Below, one piece after another: positions 33,559-42,197 of a DNA stretch of 48,658 bases. The notes below the pieces were generated by a model, which worked only from the letters and a program-made list of their open reading frames with translations, did not search any database and was not told the DNA's origin. Position 1 is the first letter of the stretch. Each line of letters starts with the position of its first letter. Origin of the DNA: B4-G1 sp964393895 (GTDB lineage: Bacteria > Chloroflexota > Anaerolineae > B4-G1); the NCBI GenBank assembly GCA_964393895.1, contig CAYMWP010000016.1, positions 1-48,658 of the forward strand. Reading direction: 5' to 3'. Both the position numbers and the translations under genes were made by a program.

Positions 33559-33903
33559 ATGGAACATCCTCTCGAGCAACAGGTTAATCTACTCCACGCG
33601 CAAGTTTGCCAGGGATTGGCAGACCCCAAACGGATACTGCTGCTCTATGCCCTATCCAATGGCCCGCAGCGAGTGAGCGAACTGGCCGCAGAGATCAAGG
33701 CCCCTCAATCCACCACCTCTCATCACCTCAAGGTTCTCCGGGAGCGAGGAATGGTGTTGGCGGAACGAGATGGAACAGCCATTTATTACTCGCTGACCGA
33801 TCACCGCATCATAGAAGCGCTGGACCTGTTGCGGGCGATGCTGGCCGACATTTTGGCGCAGCAGGCAAAACTAATGAAGGAAGCACAATCAAGCGGAGCG
33901 TAA
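33559..33903 (+). CDS. ArsR-family transcriptional regulator
   Basis: A 114-residue winged-helix repressor. The fold is plain: LADPKRILLLYALSNGPQRVSELAAEI, then the recognition helix APQSTTSHHLKVLRERGMV and the wing ERDGTAIYYSLTD. No metal-binding ELCVCDL-type motif is present, so it is probably not an arsenic sensor; it may respond to redox state or another ligand. The ATG at 33559 is preferred over the in-frame GTG at 33535, which lies inside the putative operator; neither has a good ribosome site. It is followed 28 bp on by the FAD/Fe-S fusion gene, its likely target. Confidence 0.88.
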   Translation: MEHPLEQQVNLLHAQVCQGLADPKRILLLYALSNGPQRVSELAAEIKAPQSTTSHHLKVLRERGMVLAERDGTAIYYSLTDHRIIEALDLLRAMLADILAQQAKLMKEAQSSGA

Positions 33904-33931
33904 CGTGCTCTGCAATTCTTGGAGGAGAAGA

Positions 33932-36900
33932 ATGGGATTGACAAACACGCAAAAAGTATGGCTGCGCGAGCACTTTAACGGCCGGGCACGCACCGACCTG
34001 ACTGAGCGCAAGATCTACAGCCACGACGTGGGCGACATACCTATGATGATCAAGCCGCTCGTCGGCAAGGCCGTGGCCGACGGTGTGGTGCAGCCAAAAT
34101 CCGAAGAGGAATTGGTGGAATTGGTCAAAATGGCTGCCGAGCAGCGGCTGCCGCTAGTGCCTCGAGGCAAAGCCACTTCCGGTTACGGCGGCGTGCTGCC
34201 CATCAAGGGCGGCCTGGTGGTGGATTTCTACCGCCTGCGCCAGATCTTGGCAGTGGATGCGGAAGGTCTCACCGTCACGGTCGAGCCGGGCATCGTGTGG
34301 GAGAACCTGGAAACCGCATTGAACAAGCAAGGACTGGCGCTGCGCCTTTACCCCTCCAGTGCGCCCTCGTCCACCGTGGGCGGCTGGCTGGCCCAGGGCG
34401 GCTTTGGTTACGGTAGTTTCGAGTTCGGCGCCTTCCAGGAGAACGTCGTCTCGGCTCGCGTGGTGTTGCCCAGCGACGAGGTGCGCGAGTTTGCCGGGGA
34501 GGAGTTGGACCTGGTCTCGGACGCCGAGGGCATCACTGGCCTGATCTCTCAGATCACGCTGCGGGTCAAGCGCCTGGAAGAGGAAGTCATCGTCGGCGCG
34601 CGGTTCACGGAGGCCCGCTGGCTGGTGGCCGCGCTCAAAGCCGTCGTGCGGGAGGAACTGCCCCTCTGGTCAATCAGTTTCATCAACCCCACCATGGCCC
34701 GGCTCAAGGGCCAGATGCCGCCCAGATTGGAGCACGGTCATCCGGTGGAAGATAATTTCCCCACCTGCCCAGAAGCCTACATCGCCGTCTTTGTCTGCCC
34801 GGCCTCCCGCGCCGACGAGGCCATACCGGCCTTGCAGCGCGTCCTGGCGGCCAACGGCGGCGAGCACTGCCCTCAAGGAATGGTCGAGCACGAGTGGGAC
34901 GAGCGATTCCGCATCATGAAGATCAAGCGACTGGGACCATCACTGGTGCCCAGCGAGGTGCTGGTGCCGGTGGAGAATCTGGACCAAGCATTGGACGAGA
35001 TCGAGTCCAAAATCCAGCAGCCGCTAGCTATCGAGGGTATGATTCTCAAGGGGGGCATGGCATTGCTGCTGGGCTTTATCCCTCACGACTATCGCGACCT
35101 GGGCTACAACATGGCCTTTGCCCTGGCCCTCTCGGTCATCAAGATCGCCAAAAAGTACGGCGGGCGGGCCTATGCCACCGGCCTCTACTTTGCCCAAGAA
35201 GCGGACAGTGTTCTGGGAACCGAGCGGGTACAGCGTCTCCACCAGTTCAAAAAGCAAGTGGACGCGCGAGGTATCATGAACCCCGGCAAAGTGCTGGGCA
35301 ATGGACTGTTGGGCGGTGTGATGGGGTTGGCCGGCGCTTTCGAGCCTATCGTGCGTATCTTTGGCAACGCGGCCAAGTCGCCCCTGAGGGAGCGGATGGA
35401 GAGGGTCGGCAAGCGCGGCGTGCCCGACGACGTGGCCTGGTACGCCCACGCCTGCGCCCAGTGCGGCTACTGTGTGGACGAATGCGATCAGTTCTATGGA
35501 CGGGGGTGGGAATCCGAGTCGCCGCGCGGCAAGTGGTTCTTCCTGCGCGAGTACATGGCCGGCCGCACCGAGATGACGCAAGAGTGGGTGAATAAATTCA
35601 TCGCCTGCACCACCTGCGAGGTGTGCAACGTCGAGTGTCCGCTGGACCTGCCCATTGAGCCGAGCTGGCTCAAGATGCGTGGCCAGTTGATCCACGAAGA
35701 GGGCCGCCTGACCTTCCCACCTTTCGAGATCATGCGCGCCTCACTGCGCAAGGAGCGCAACATCTGGGCCAGTTATAGCAAGGATCGCTCCGACTGGGTG
35801 CCGGACGAGCTTCAAGACAAGATCAAGTGGCGGGCCGAGATCGGCTACTTCCCCGGCTGCACGGCCAGCTTTGTAGAATCGGATGTAGCTGAGGGCACAG
35901 CCCGGCTGCTGGACGCAGCCGGCGTCGAGTTCACTTACATGGGCGATGGCGAGGCCTGCTGCGGGTTGCCGATGCTCGTCTCCGGCCAGTGGGACGCCTG
36001 GGAAGAGATCATGCGCCACAACATCAACGGTATGAAAGAGCGAGGTGTCGAGACCGTCGTCACCTCCTGCCCGGCCTGTTGGCTCGCCTGGACGCACTAC
36101 TATCCACAATGGGCGGAAAAACTTGGCATAGAGTACCACTTTGAATCCAGGCACTATTCCGAAATTCTGGCCGAGCGCATAGAAAGCGGCGACCTAAAGT
36201 TCAGCCACGAGGTGCCGATGAAAATCACCTGGCACGACTCGTGCCACATGGGGCGCGCTGGCGGCTCCGAGGGCATCTACGAACCACCGCGCCAACTGCT
36301 GCAGGCGCTCCCCGGCGTCGAGTTCGTGGAGATGGAGCACAATCGAGAGCACGCCCATTGCTGCGGCGGCGTGCTCAGCCTGCTGGAAAATCCGGGGACG
36401 GCCAAGATCATTGGCGACGTGCGGATGCAAGAGGCAGTGGACACCGGCGCCGAGGCGGTGATCGCCTCCTGCCCCTGCTGCGAGGTGCAACTGCGCGTCA
36501 CGGCTCAGAAGACGAACAATGAATTGCCCATCATTGACCTGGCCCACCTCGCCGCTGAGGGACTGGGCATCAAGCTCTCCGATCCCACCGATTACGCCAT
36601 GGAGATGTGGGCCACCTTCGAGGCCATGATCTATCTGATGAAGCCAGAGCCGATGGCCGACCTGATGGTCGAACTCTTCCCTCCGATGGTGGACGCTATG
36701 CCGCTGGGGATGGGTGGCATGATGCGCGCTATCGGCAAGCTGGGACCGGTGGGCGGCGTGATGCTCAAGGCAATGAAGCCGATGTTCCCCATTCTCTTCC
36801 CGTTGCTGATGCCGGCGATGATGCCCAAAGTGATGCCCGATATGCTGGCGGCGGTGGAGAAACGCGTGCCAATGCCCCAGCACATGAAAGAGCAAATGCC

Positions 36901-37000
36901 AGACCTGATGCCGGCCGCGATGGACAACCTGATGCCCAAGATGCTGCCGATGATCGTGCCGCTCATCAGCGACCGGTTGATCGAGTACCTGCGCCAATAA
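33932..37000 (+). CDS. FAD-linked oxidase fused to HdrD-like Fe-S/CCG domains, with Met/Pro-rich tail
   Basis: A 1022-residue fusion. Residues about 45-220 are a PCMH FAD-binding domain (LPLVPRGKATSGYGG, then YPSSAPSSTVGGWLAQGG). Residues to about 470 are the GlcD/lactate-dehydrogenase oxidase part, ending GIMNPGKVLGNG. Two cluster motifs follow, CAQCGYCVDECDQ near 507 and CTTCEVCNVECPLD near 558, then two CCG modules (FPGCTAS with CCGLPM and SCPACW; HDSCHMG with HCCGGV and SCPCCE). The last 105 residues are rich in methionine and proline. Such proteins oxidise 2-hydroxy acids or act as disulfide-reductase-like modules; the substrate is not evident. The start ATG has GGAGGAGAAG upstream; an ATG nine codons earlier is rejected because it overlaps this site. 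Confidence 0.88.
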   Translation: MGLTNTQKVWLREHFNGRARTDLTERKIYSHDVGDIPMMIKPLVGKAVADGVVQPKSEEELVELVKMAAEQRLPLVPRGKATSGYGGVLPIKGGLVVDFYRLRQILAVDAEGLTVTVEPGIVWENLETALNKQGLALRLYPSSAPSSTVGGWLAQGGFGYGSFEFGAFQENVVSARVVLPSDEVREFAGEELDLVSDAEGITGLISQITLRVKRLEEEVIVGARFTEARWLVAALKAVVREELPLWSISFINPTMARLKGQMPPRLEHGHPVEDNFPTCPEAYIAVFVCPASRADEAIPALQRVLAANGGEHCPQGMVEHEWDERFRIMKIKRLGPSLVPSEVLVPVENLDQALDEIESKIQQPLAIEGMILKGGMALLLGFIPHDYRDLGYNMAFALALSVIKIAKKYGGRAYATGLYFAQEADSVLGTERVQRLHQFKKQVDARGIMNPGKVLGNGLLGGVMGLAGAFEPIVRIFGNAAKSPLRERMERVGKRGVPDDVAWYAHACAQCGYCVDECDQFYGRGWESESPRGKWFFLREYMAGRTEMTQEWVNKFIACTTCEVCNVECPLDLPIEPSWLKMRGQLIHEEGRLTFPPFEIMRASLRKERNIWASYSKDRSDWVPDELQDKIKWRAEIGYFPGCTASFVESDVAEGTARLLDAAGVEFTYMGDGEACCGLPMLVSGQWDAWEEIMRHNINGMKERGVETVVTSCPACWLAWTHYYPQWAEKLGIEYHFESRHYSEILAERIESGDLKFSHEVPMKITWHDSCHMGRAGGSEGIYEPPRQLLQALPGVEFVEMEHNREHAHCCGGVLSLLENPGTAKIIGDVRMQEAVDTGAEAVIASCPCCEVQLRVTAQKTNNELPIIDLAHLAAEGLGIKLSDPTDYAMEMWATFEAMIYLMKPEPMADLMVELFPPMVDAMPLGMGGMMRAIGKLGPVGGVMLKAMKPMFPILFPLLMPAMMPKVMPDMLAAVEKRVPMPQHMKEQMPDLMPAAMDNLMPKMLPMIVPLISDRLIEYLRQ

Positions 37001-37022
37001 CGTCAAACATCTTACCAACACA

Positions 37023-37054
37023 AGCGGCGGGGCGCTCGTGCACGCCCCGCCGCT
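37023..37054 (+). terminator. Rho-independent-type hairpin
   Basis: AGCGGCGGGGCG (37023-37034) pairs perfectly with CGCCCCGCCGCT (37043-37054) around an 8-base loop, followed by TCAGTTT. It ends the ArsR/FAD-oxidase operon before the cytochrome c maturation genes. Confidence 0.8.
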
Positions 37055-37145
37055 TCAGTTTGCAAGCCCCCTACGTGAGTTGACGTTGACATAGTTCTCT
37101 GCTCGTGGTATAGTCCGCGTTGCACATTTCCTAGAGGGAGAGATT

Positions 37146-37631
37146 ATGGCAAACAAGACCAAGTTCATCGTCGCCGGGCTGCTCATCACAGCCGCCGCGG
37201 CCTATCTAATCGTGACGAGCACCGGCAGCACCGCCCACTACTTTCTCACCATCGAAGAGCTGCAAGCGATGGGAAGTAAAGCCGGCGAGCGCAACATCAC
37301 CGTCTCCGGCGCGGTGTTGGGAGATACCATCGTCTACGACCCATCCGCGCCCCGCGTGACCTTTACCGTCGTCCAGGTTCCGGGCGACCCTGAAGAAGTG
37401 GAGCGAGCCGGGGGACTGGCCAAGGTGTTGCACGACGCCGTGAACGACCCCAACAGGCCACGCCTGGAAGTGGTCTACGACGACGTAAAGCCGGACCTCT
37501 TGCAGAACGAGGCCCAGGCCATCATGCGCGGCCAGCTGGGGGAGGACGGGCGCTTTTACGCCGACGAGGTACTGCTCAAGTGCCCCACCCGCTACGAGGA
37601 GGACGTTCCCGACCAGGCCGGAGAGAATTGA
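37146..37631 (+). CDS. ccmE: Cytochrome c maturation heme chaperone CcmE (Cys-type)
   Basis: A 161-residue CcmE. An N-terminal signal anchor (FIVAGLLITAAAAYLIV) is followed by an OB-fold (HYFLTIEELQAMG, NITVSGAVLGDTIVYDP, then VVYDDVKPDLLQNEAQAIMRG). In most bacteria the heme-binding histidine lies in an HxxxY motif. Here the place reads LLKCPTRYEE, the CxxxY variant known from some archaea and sulfate reducers, so heme would be bound through cysteine. GAGGGAGAG precedes the ATG. The stop overlaps the ccmF start (TGATG). Confidence 0.92.
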   Translation: MANKTKFIVAGLLITAAAAYLIVTSTGSTAHYFLTIEELQAMGSKAGERNITVSGAVLGDTIVYDPSAPRVTFTVVQVPGDPEEVERAGGLAKVLHDAVNDPNRPRLEVVYDDVKPDLLQNEAQAIMRGQLGEDGRFYADEVLLKCPTRYEEDVPDQAGEN

Positions 37632-40153
37632 TGCTAGCAGAAATAGGTTCTGTACTCACCGGACTGGCGCTGACCGTGGCCCTCTACACGGCCTTCGCCG
37701 CCTTGTGGGCCATCCGCCGGGATGATTCCCGCTGGGAGCAAAGCGCGCGCAACGGCGTCTACGCTACGACGGGGTTGCTCGGCCTGGCGCTCCTGGCTCT
37801 CCTGGCCGCTTTTCTGGGCGATCAATTTCAAATCAACTATGTGGCCGGACATTCCAGTCGCGCCCTACCGCTCTACCTGAAGGTCTCAGCACTGTGGGCT
37901 GGGCAAGCAGGTTCGCTGCTTTTGTGGTCATTCCTCCAGGCGCTCTTTGCCGCCCTGGCAGCCGGCCGGCCGGCGGAAAGGACCCGCCCCCTGATCCCCT
38001 GGGCGACAGTTTTCCTGAACATTATCACCGCTTTCTTCACCGGTGTGACCCTCTTTCTCTCCAATCCCTTCGCCCAGGCAGCAACGGCGCCCGACGACGG
38101 AATGGGAATGAACCCCTTGCTGCGCCACCCCGGTATGATCTTTCACCCGCCGGCGATGTACCTGGGATACGTGGGACTGGCGGTGCCTTTCGCCTTTGCG
38201 CTGGCGGCATTGGTCACCCGGCGGATAGACGATTGGCCCGTCGCCACCCGCCGCTGGACGCTGACGGCCTGGGTATTTCTGGGGTTGGGCCTCCTGTTGG
38301 GGATGCGCTGGGCCTACGACGTGCTGGGCTGGGGCGGCTACTGGGGATGGGACCCGGTGGAGAACGCCGGCTTGTTGCCCTGGCTCACAACTACCGCCCT
38401 CCTACATTCCACCGTGATGCAAGAGGAGCGCGGCGGTTTTCGCTGGTGGAACTTGCTCCTGGTCACCTTTTCCTTCGTGCTGGTGCTCTTTGGCACCTTT
38501 ACCACCCGCAGCGGGCTGATCCAGTCAGTGCACGCCTTTGCCCGCTCCAACCTGGGACCGCACTTTTTGGCCGCTATCGGCGTGACGCTGATCGGTGCGC
38601 TGGCCCTGATGGTCAGCCGCCGCTCTCTTCTGGCCGACCAGCGCCCCGTCGAAGGATTGTTTTCCCGCGCCGGCATGTTCCTGCTAACGTTGATGCTTTT
38701 CGTCACGCTCACCGCATCGGTGTTCATCGGCAGCGTGCTCCCCACCCTCACCGCCGTCCTCACCGACCAAAAATTCGAGGCCGGCTCCGCCTGGTTTGAC
38801 CGGGTAACCGGCCCCCAGTTCGCCGCGCTGCTGTTGGTGATGGGAATTTGCCCCCTCCTGGGGCAAGCGGCCGCCGCCCTGGCGCGGCTGCAAAGACGAG
38901 GCTGGTCGGCCATCCTGGGCGCCGTGCTGGTCGTGGGCATCGCCGCCCTGGCAGGATTCACCAACTGGCCCTCCCTGATCGGCCTGGGACTCGTCGGACT
39001 GGCGGGCGCGACGACGCTGGCGGAATACGCCCGAGACGCAAGCGCCCTCAGCCGGCGGCAGGGGGTAAACCCTCTGCAGAGCTTGTGGACACTCTTCGGC
39101 CGCAACCACCGCAAGTACGGCGGTTACCTGGTCCACACCGGCGTGATTCTGATGGCCGCAGGGATAGTCGGCACCCGTATGTACCCTTTCGAAACGGTAG
39201 CTGTGCTCTCATCCGGTGAAGCTACGGACATGGGAGAATACACTCTGGTCTACGATGACTTTTCACAGGGGGCGGGCCAGGATCACCTGAACACCCAGGC
39301 CACCCTCTCGCTCTACCGGGACGGCAAACTGCTAAAGACGCTACGACCGCGGCTGGAGCAATACGTCAACTTTGCAGATCAGATGGCGTCAGTGCCCGCG
39401 CTGCGGGTGGGACTGCGAGAAGACTTCTACGTCGTGCTATCCGGGTGGTCGGAGGGGGGACAGGTGGCGACCTTCAAAGTCTTCGTCAACCCCCTGGCCA
39501 TTTTCCTCTGGGTGGGCGGCCTGGTCTTTCTGGCAGGTGGAACTTTGGCGCTGTGGCCGTCGGCCCAAGCTGTACGCTTGCCCGCGCCCCAGGCCCGCCG
39601 AAGGGCGGCGGGGACCGTCGTCGTGCTAGTGGTGGGGCTGTTGGTATTGAGCGCCGCAGGCGTGGCGATGTGGGGAGGGACAAGTAGGCAAATGGCAAGT
39701 GGGCAAGTGACAAGTGAGCAAGTGGGGCGTCCGCGTGTCGGGGAGCCGGCACCGGATTTCACACTCGACTTGCTGGATGGCTCGACGCTGGCCCTCGCCG
39801 ATCTGAGCGGCGAGATAGCAGTGATCAATTTCTGGGCCACGTGGTGCGCCCCCTGCGAAGACGAACTGCCCGACCTACAAACAGTCTGGGACCAGTACCG
39901 GGATCAAGACGTCGCCTTTGTCGGCATCGCCATCCAGGAGGAGAAAGACGAAGTGCAGCAAATGCTATCTCGTCTGGACATCACCTATCCCCAGGGGCTG
40001 GACCCGACCCAAGGCATCGCCCTTTCCTATGGCATCACGGGCGTGCCGGAGACTTTTGTGGTGGACGCCGAGGGGAGCGTGGCCTACGTCTACATTGGGC
40101 CGGTGGGCGCGGAGGAATTGAGGGCAGAACTAGATAGCCTGCTAGACCAGTAA
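37631..40153 (+). CDS. ccmF: CcmF heme lyase fused to a TlpA/ResA-type thioredoxin domain
   Basis: An 840-residue protein. Residues 1 to about 660 form the multi-pass CcmF with the WWD heme-handling motif WGGYWGWDPVENAGLLPWL near 237-255 and the conserved histidine-containing segment GMIFHPPAMYLGYV. Residues about 700-840 are an exported-type thioredoxin domain: VGEPAPDFTLDLL, active site WATWCAPCEDELPDL and the cis-proline region GITGVPETFVVD. Separate CcmF and CcmG proteins are usual; here heme ligation and apocytochrome thiol reduction are joined. The linker (SRQMASGQVTSEQVG) comes from a DNA stretch of near-repeats of CAAGTG (39680-39722). The start ATG overlaps the ccmE stop. Confidence 0.92.
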   Translation: MLAEIGSVLTGLALTVALYTAFAALWAIRRDDSRWEQSARNGVYATTGLLGLALLALLAAFLGDQFQINYVAGHSSRALPLYLKVSALWAGQAGSLLLWSFLQALFAALAAGRPAERTRPLIPWATVFLNIITAFFTGVTLFLSNPFAQAATAPDDGMGMNPLLRHPGMIFHPPAMYLGYVGLAVPFAFALAALVTRRIDDWPVATRRWTLTAWVFLGLGLLLGMRWAYDVLGWGGYWGWDPVENAGLLPWLTTTALLHSTVMQEERGGFRWWNLLLVTFSFVLVLFGTFTTRSGLIQSVHAFARSNLGPHFLAAIGVTLIGALALMVSRRSLLADQRPVEGLFSRAGMFLLTLMLFVTLTASVFIGSVLPTLTAVLTDQKFEAGSAWFDRVTGPQFAALLLVMGICPLLGQAAAALARLQRRGWSAILGAVLVVGIAALAGFTNWPSLIGLGLVGLAGATTLAEYARDASALSRRQGVNPLQSLWTLFGRNHRKYGGYLVHTGVILMAAGIVGTRMYPFETVAVLSSGEATDMGEYTLVYDDFSQGAGQDHLNTQATLSLYRDGKLLKTLRPRLEQYVNFADQMASVPALRVGLREDFYVVLSGWSEGGQVATFKVFVNPLAIFLWVGGLVFLAGGTLALWPSAQAVRLPAPQARRRAAGTVVVLVVGLLVLSAAGVAMWGGTSRQMASGQVTSEQVGRPRVGEPAPDFTLDLLDGSTLALADLSGEIAVINFWATWCAPCEDELPDLQTVWDQYRDQDVAFVGIAIQEEKDEVQQMLSRLDITYPQGLDPTQGIALSYGITGVPETFVVDAEGSVAYVYIGPVGAEELRAELDSLLDQ

Positions 40154-40164
40154 AGGAATCTCGA

Positions 40165-40431
40165 ATGAGCATTGGGGCAATCCTTGTCGGAATCGCCGGC
40201 CTCCTGGTCGTGGGGGCGTACCTGGCGCGACCATTCTACACAACAGAGTTAGACTTGGAACGAGCGATCGAGGCGTGGGTGGCTCAAGCGCGGGCGGAAG
40301 GAACAGGAGAGCAGAGGGGCACAGGAGCAGGGGAGCCGGTGAACTTTTGTTCCAGGTGTGGGCGCAGCGTCGGCCCCGACGACCACTTCTGCCCCGGCTG
40401 CGGAGCCCAGCTACCAAGGGGGACAAGATGA
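40165..40431 (+). CDS. Small membrane-anchored zinc-ribbon protein
   Basis: An 88-residue protein with one N-terminal membrane helix (AILVGIAGLLVVGAYL), a charged helix and a C-terminal zinc ribbon, NFCSRCGRSVGPDDHFCPGCG. It lies between ccmF and the next ccm-linked gene, and its stop overlaps that gene's start (ATGA). It stands where ccmH would be expected, but the cysteine pattern is a zinc ribbon, not the LRCxxC of CcmH. Its role in cytochrome maturation is inferred from place only. Confidence 0.7.
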   Translation: MSIGAILVGIAGLLVVGAYLARPFYTTELDLERAIEAWVAQARAEGTGEQRGTGAGEPVNFCSRCGRSVGPDDHFCPGCGAQLPRGTR

Positions 40432-41621
40432 AACTCCCTCAAACATCCCGCGCCCCGCATCACGTTTTACGTTTCACGCACTACGTTTCACGCACTACGT
40501 TTTACGTTCTAGTCTTGCTGACAATCGGCTGGTCTCCCTACCCCCAGGAGCAAGGGATCGTCGTAACCGGCCAGGTAACCAACGGGACTCTCGACGGCAC
40601 GGTGCCGGCAGATCTACCTGTAACGCTTCACACCTTCTCCGAGATGGAAGAAACCGGAGTCTATACCACCACGCTGACGCCCGACAACTCTTTCTACTTT
40701 GATGATGTGGCGTTGGAAGAAGGGAACAGCGTCAGAGCGCGCGTCGTATACCAGGACGTGGCCTACTTTTCCGACTTTGTCGAGGCCGAGCAGGCCGAAT
40801 TGGAACTGCCGGTGACCATCTACGAGACCACCGAGGACCCGAGCGACGTCCAGATAACTCAATTGCATCTATTTGTCAACAAAGTAGGAGACCACATCCA
40901 GGTGGGCGAATATCACCTGGTCGGCAACACCGGCGACCGCACTTTTGTGGGCGTAGAGAACGCAGAGACGGGGCAGCAGACCACTTTGAACATCTTTCTG
41001 CCCGATGGCGCAGAGGGGTTGAGCTTCGACGGCCCCGGCCTGGGAGAGCGCTTCCTGGAGCAGGAGAACGGCTTTGCCGACAGCGAACCGATCCTGCCGG
41101 GAGACACCACCGTAGACCTGCTCTTTAGCTACGAACTATCTTACCGCGAGGGGATGCAGGTAGAGCGCATCTTTGACGCACCGGTAGTCTCCATCGCGCT
41201 CCTGCTCTACCACGATGGCAGCGGGCTGGTCCTGGAAGGGGAGGGCATCATTCCGGGCGACGCGAAGGAAAAAGCCATCACCTACATGGCCGGGCCCCTG
41301 GAGGCGGGGAGTCCGTTCGTCTTCAAACTGGTCGCTGGCTCACCCGCAATGTCACCCGCGCCGGCCGGGGTCGCGCCGTCCCGCAACAACACGGCGCGAG
41401 AAACGGCCATCGGGCTGGCGGCGTTGGCCGTGGCAGTGGCAGTGGTGTACTGGATGTACCGCTCCCCGGCCCCGGGGCCGCTCCCGTCCCAGGCGCGCCC
41501 AGTGGTGGAAAAGATCGCCGCGCTGGACGCGGACTTTGAGGCCGGGCGAGTGGCGGAGGGAGCCTATCGCAAAAAGCGCGGTTCGCTCGAGCGACAGGTG
41601 CGTGCCAGTCTGAAGGAGTGA
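40428..41621 (+). CDS. Cytochrome-maturation-linked membrane protein of unknown function
   Basis: A 397-residue protein I cannot name. The N-terminus has a hydrophobic segment (TTFYVLVLLTIGWS) that could export it. The body is beta-rich (GIVVTGQVTNGTLDGTV onwards), resembling carboxypeptidase-regulatory or immunoglobulin-like modules. A single membrane helix follows near residue 330 (AIGLAALAVAVAVVYWMY), and the C-terminus ends in a charged helix (ALDADFEAGRVAEGAYRKKR) like those at the start of CcmI. The first 30 codons include tandem words of ACGTTTCACGC-type DNA (40460-40510), so the signal region may have been rebuilt by repeat expansion. It overlaps the zinc-ribbon gene by ATGA and should act at the outer face of the membrane. 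Confidence 0.65.
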   Translation: MKLPQTSRAPHHVLRFTHYVSRTTFYVLVLLTIGWSPYPQEQGIVVTGQVTNGTLDGTVPADLPVTLHTFSEMEETGVYTTTLTPDNSFYFDDVALEEGNSVRARVVYQDVAYFSDFVEAEQAELELPVTIYETTEDPSDVQITQLHLFVNKVGDHIQVGEYHLVGNTGDRTFVGVENAETGQQTTLNIFLPDGAEGLSFDGPGLGERFLEQENGFADSEPILPGDTTVDLLFSYELSYREGMQVERIFDAPVVSIALLLYHDGSGLVLEGEGIIPGDAKEKAITYMAGPLEAGSPFVFKLVAGSPAMSPAPAGVAPSRNNTARETAIGLAALAVAVAVVYWMYRSPAPGPLPSQARPVVEKIAALDADFEAGRVAEGAYRKKRGSLERQVRASLKE

Positions 41622-41709
41622 CTGGGGCCAGTTCTTTACAGTAATGTCCGGCAAAGAGCGCACGTGAAATAGTTCTTGGGTGTCGGGTACGATTGCTCCG
41701 CTAAAGAGA

Positions 41710-41970
41710 TTATCGGTCGCCATCTCGCTCACGTTCGTCCCGCACGGCGCGAACCACGTCCCAGCCTGGCACAGGCCGATCCTGGCGCGCCAGTTTATCC
41801 ATCAGAATTACGGCCTCCTGCACTTGGGGATCGTCTACCGGTCGGCGTTGGGAAGCGCGCACACGTAGATAGAGACGGGCTGCCTCGCGGAAGAACTCGC
41901 TCCGGCTGCGGTGCTCCTCCTGAGCGGCCTGATCCACCTCTTTCAAAAAAGGCTGAGGAATTGAAATCAT
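41710..41970 (-). pseudogene. Ribbon-helix-helix antitoxin-like gene, 5' end split off by MITE A
   Basis: The current frame of 86 residues reads MISIPQPFLKEVDQAAQEEH and RSRSEFFREAARLYLRVRAS, a CopG/RHH DNA-binding domain, then a charged C-terminus. The usual beginning of such proteins (MGTAKIMIS) is found on the far side of the MITE at 42132-42156, with its own GGGAGGT site. The MITE therefore landed in codons 7-9. The frame still has an ATG at 41968-41970, and the element's end supplies AGGAAAG upstream of it, so a protein lacking only six residues could still be made. No toxin gene is recognisable downstream. It is antisense to the ccm genes. Confidence 0.82.
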
Positions 41971-42131
41971 GACTTTCCTGAAAAAAGGAGTTGGTTTGTT
42001 CGTCGGTGGGGATAAAATGCCCAAAAACCAGGTTTTTTGGTGAGATATTCCCACAAACACGTCAATTTTGAGCCAAAAGTGGGACGCTGTCCCATAAAAC
42101 CATTGAAAAACCTGGTTTTTTCAGTGGAGTC
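41971..42131. mobile_element. MITE-like element A, copy 2
   Basis: A 161-bp element with 159 positions identical to the copy at 98-258. It is bordered by the perfect 7-bp direct repeat AAATCAT (41964-41970 and 42132-42138). It interrupts the antitoxin gene; deleting the element and one repeat joins MGTAKIMI to the rest in frame. The inner palindromes are the same as in copy 1. Confidence 0.92.
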
Positions 42132-42156
42132 AAATCATTATTTTAGCGGTACCCAT
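42132..42156 (-). pseudogene. Separated 5' end of the antitoxin gene
   Basis: Reading the minus strand from the ATG at 42154-42156 gives MGTAKIMI up to the MITE. GGGAGGTGGG (42161-42170) is its ribosome site. Translation started here runs into the element and stops at once at its border. Confidence 0.85.
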
Positions 42157-42197
42157 TGTACCCACCTCCCGAGCCGTTATAGATTGAGGTCTATAAA

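Noticed and set aside
41352..41732. Minus-strand frame after the antitoxin that could be its toxin
   Set aside because: It overlaps the end of the ccm-linked gene antisense and shows no MazF, PIN or RelE pattern. The antitoxin appears to be an orphan.
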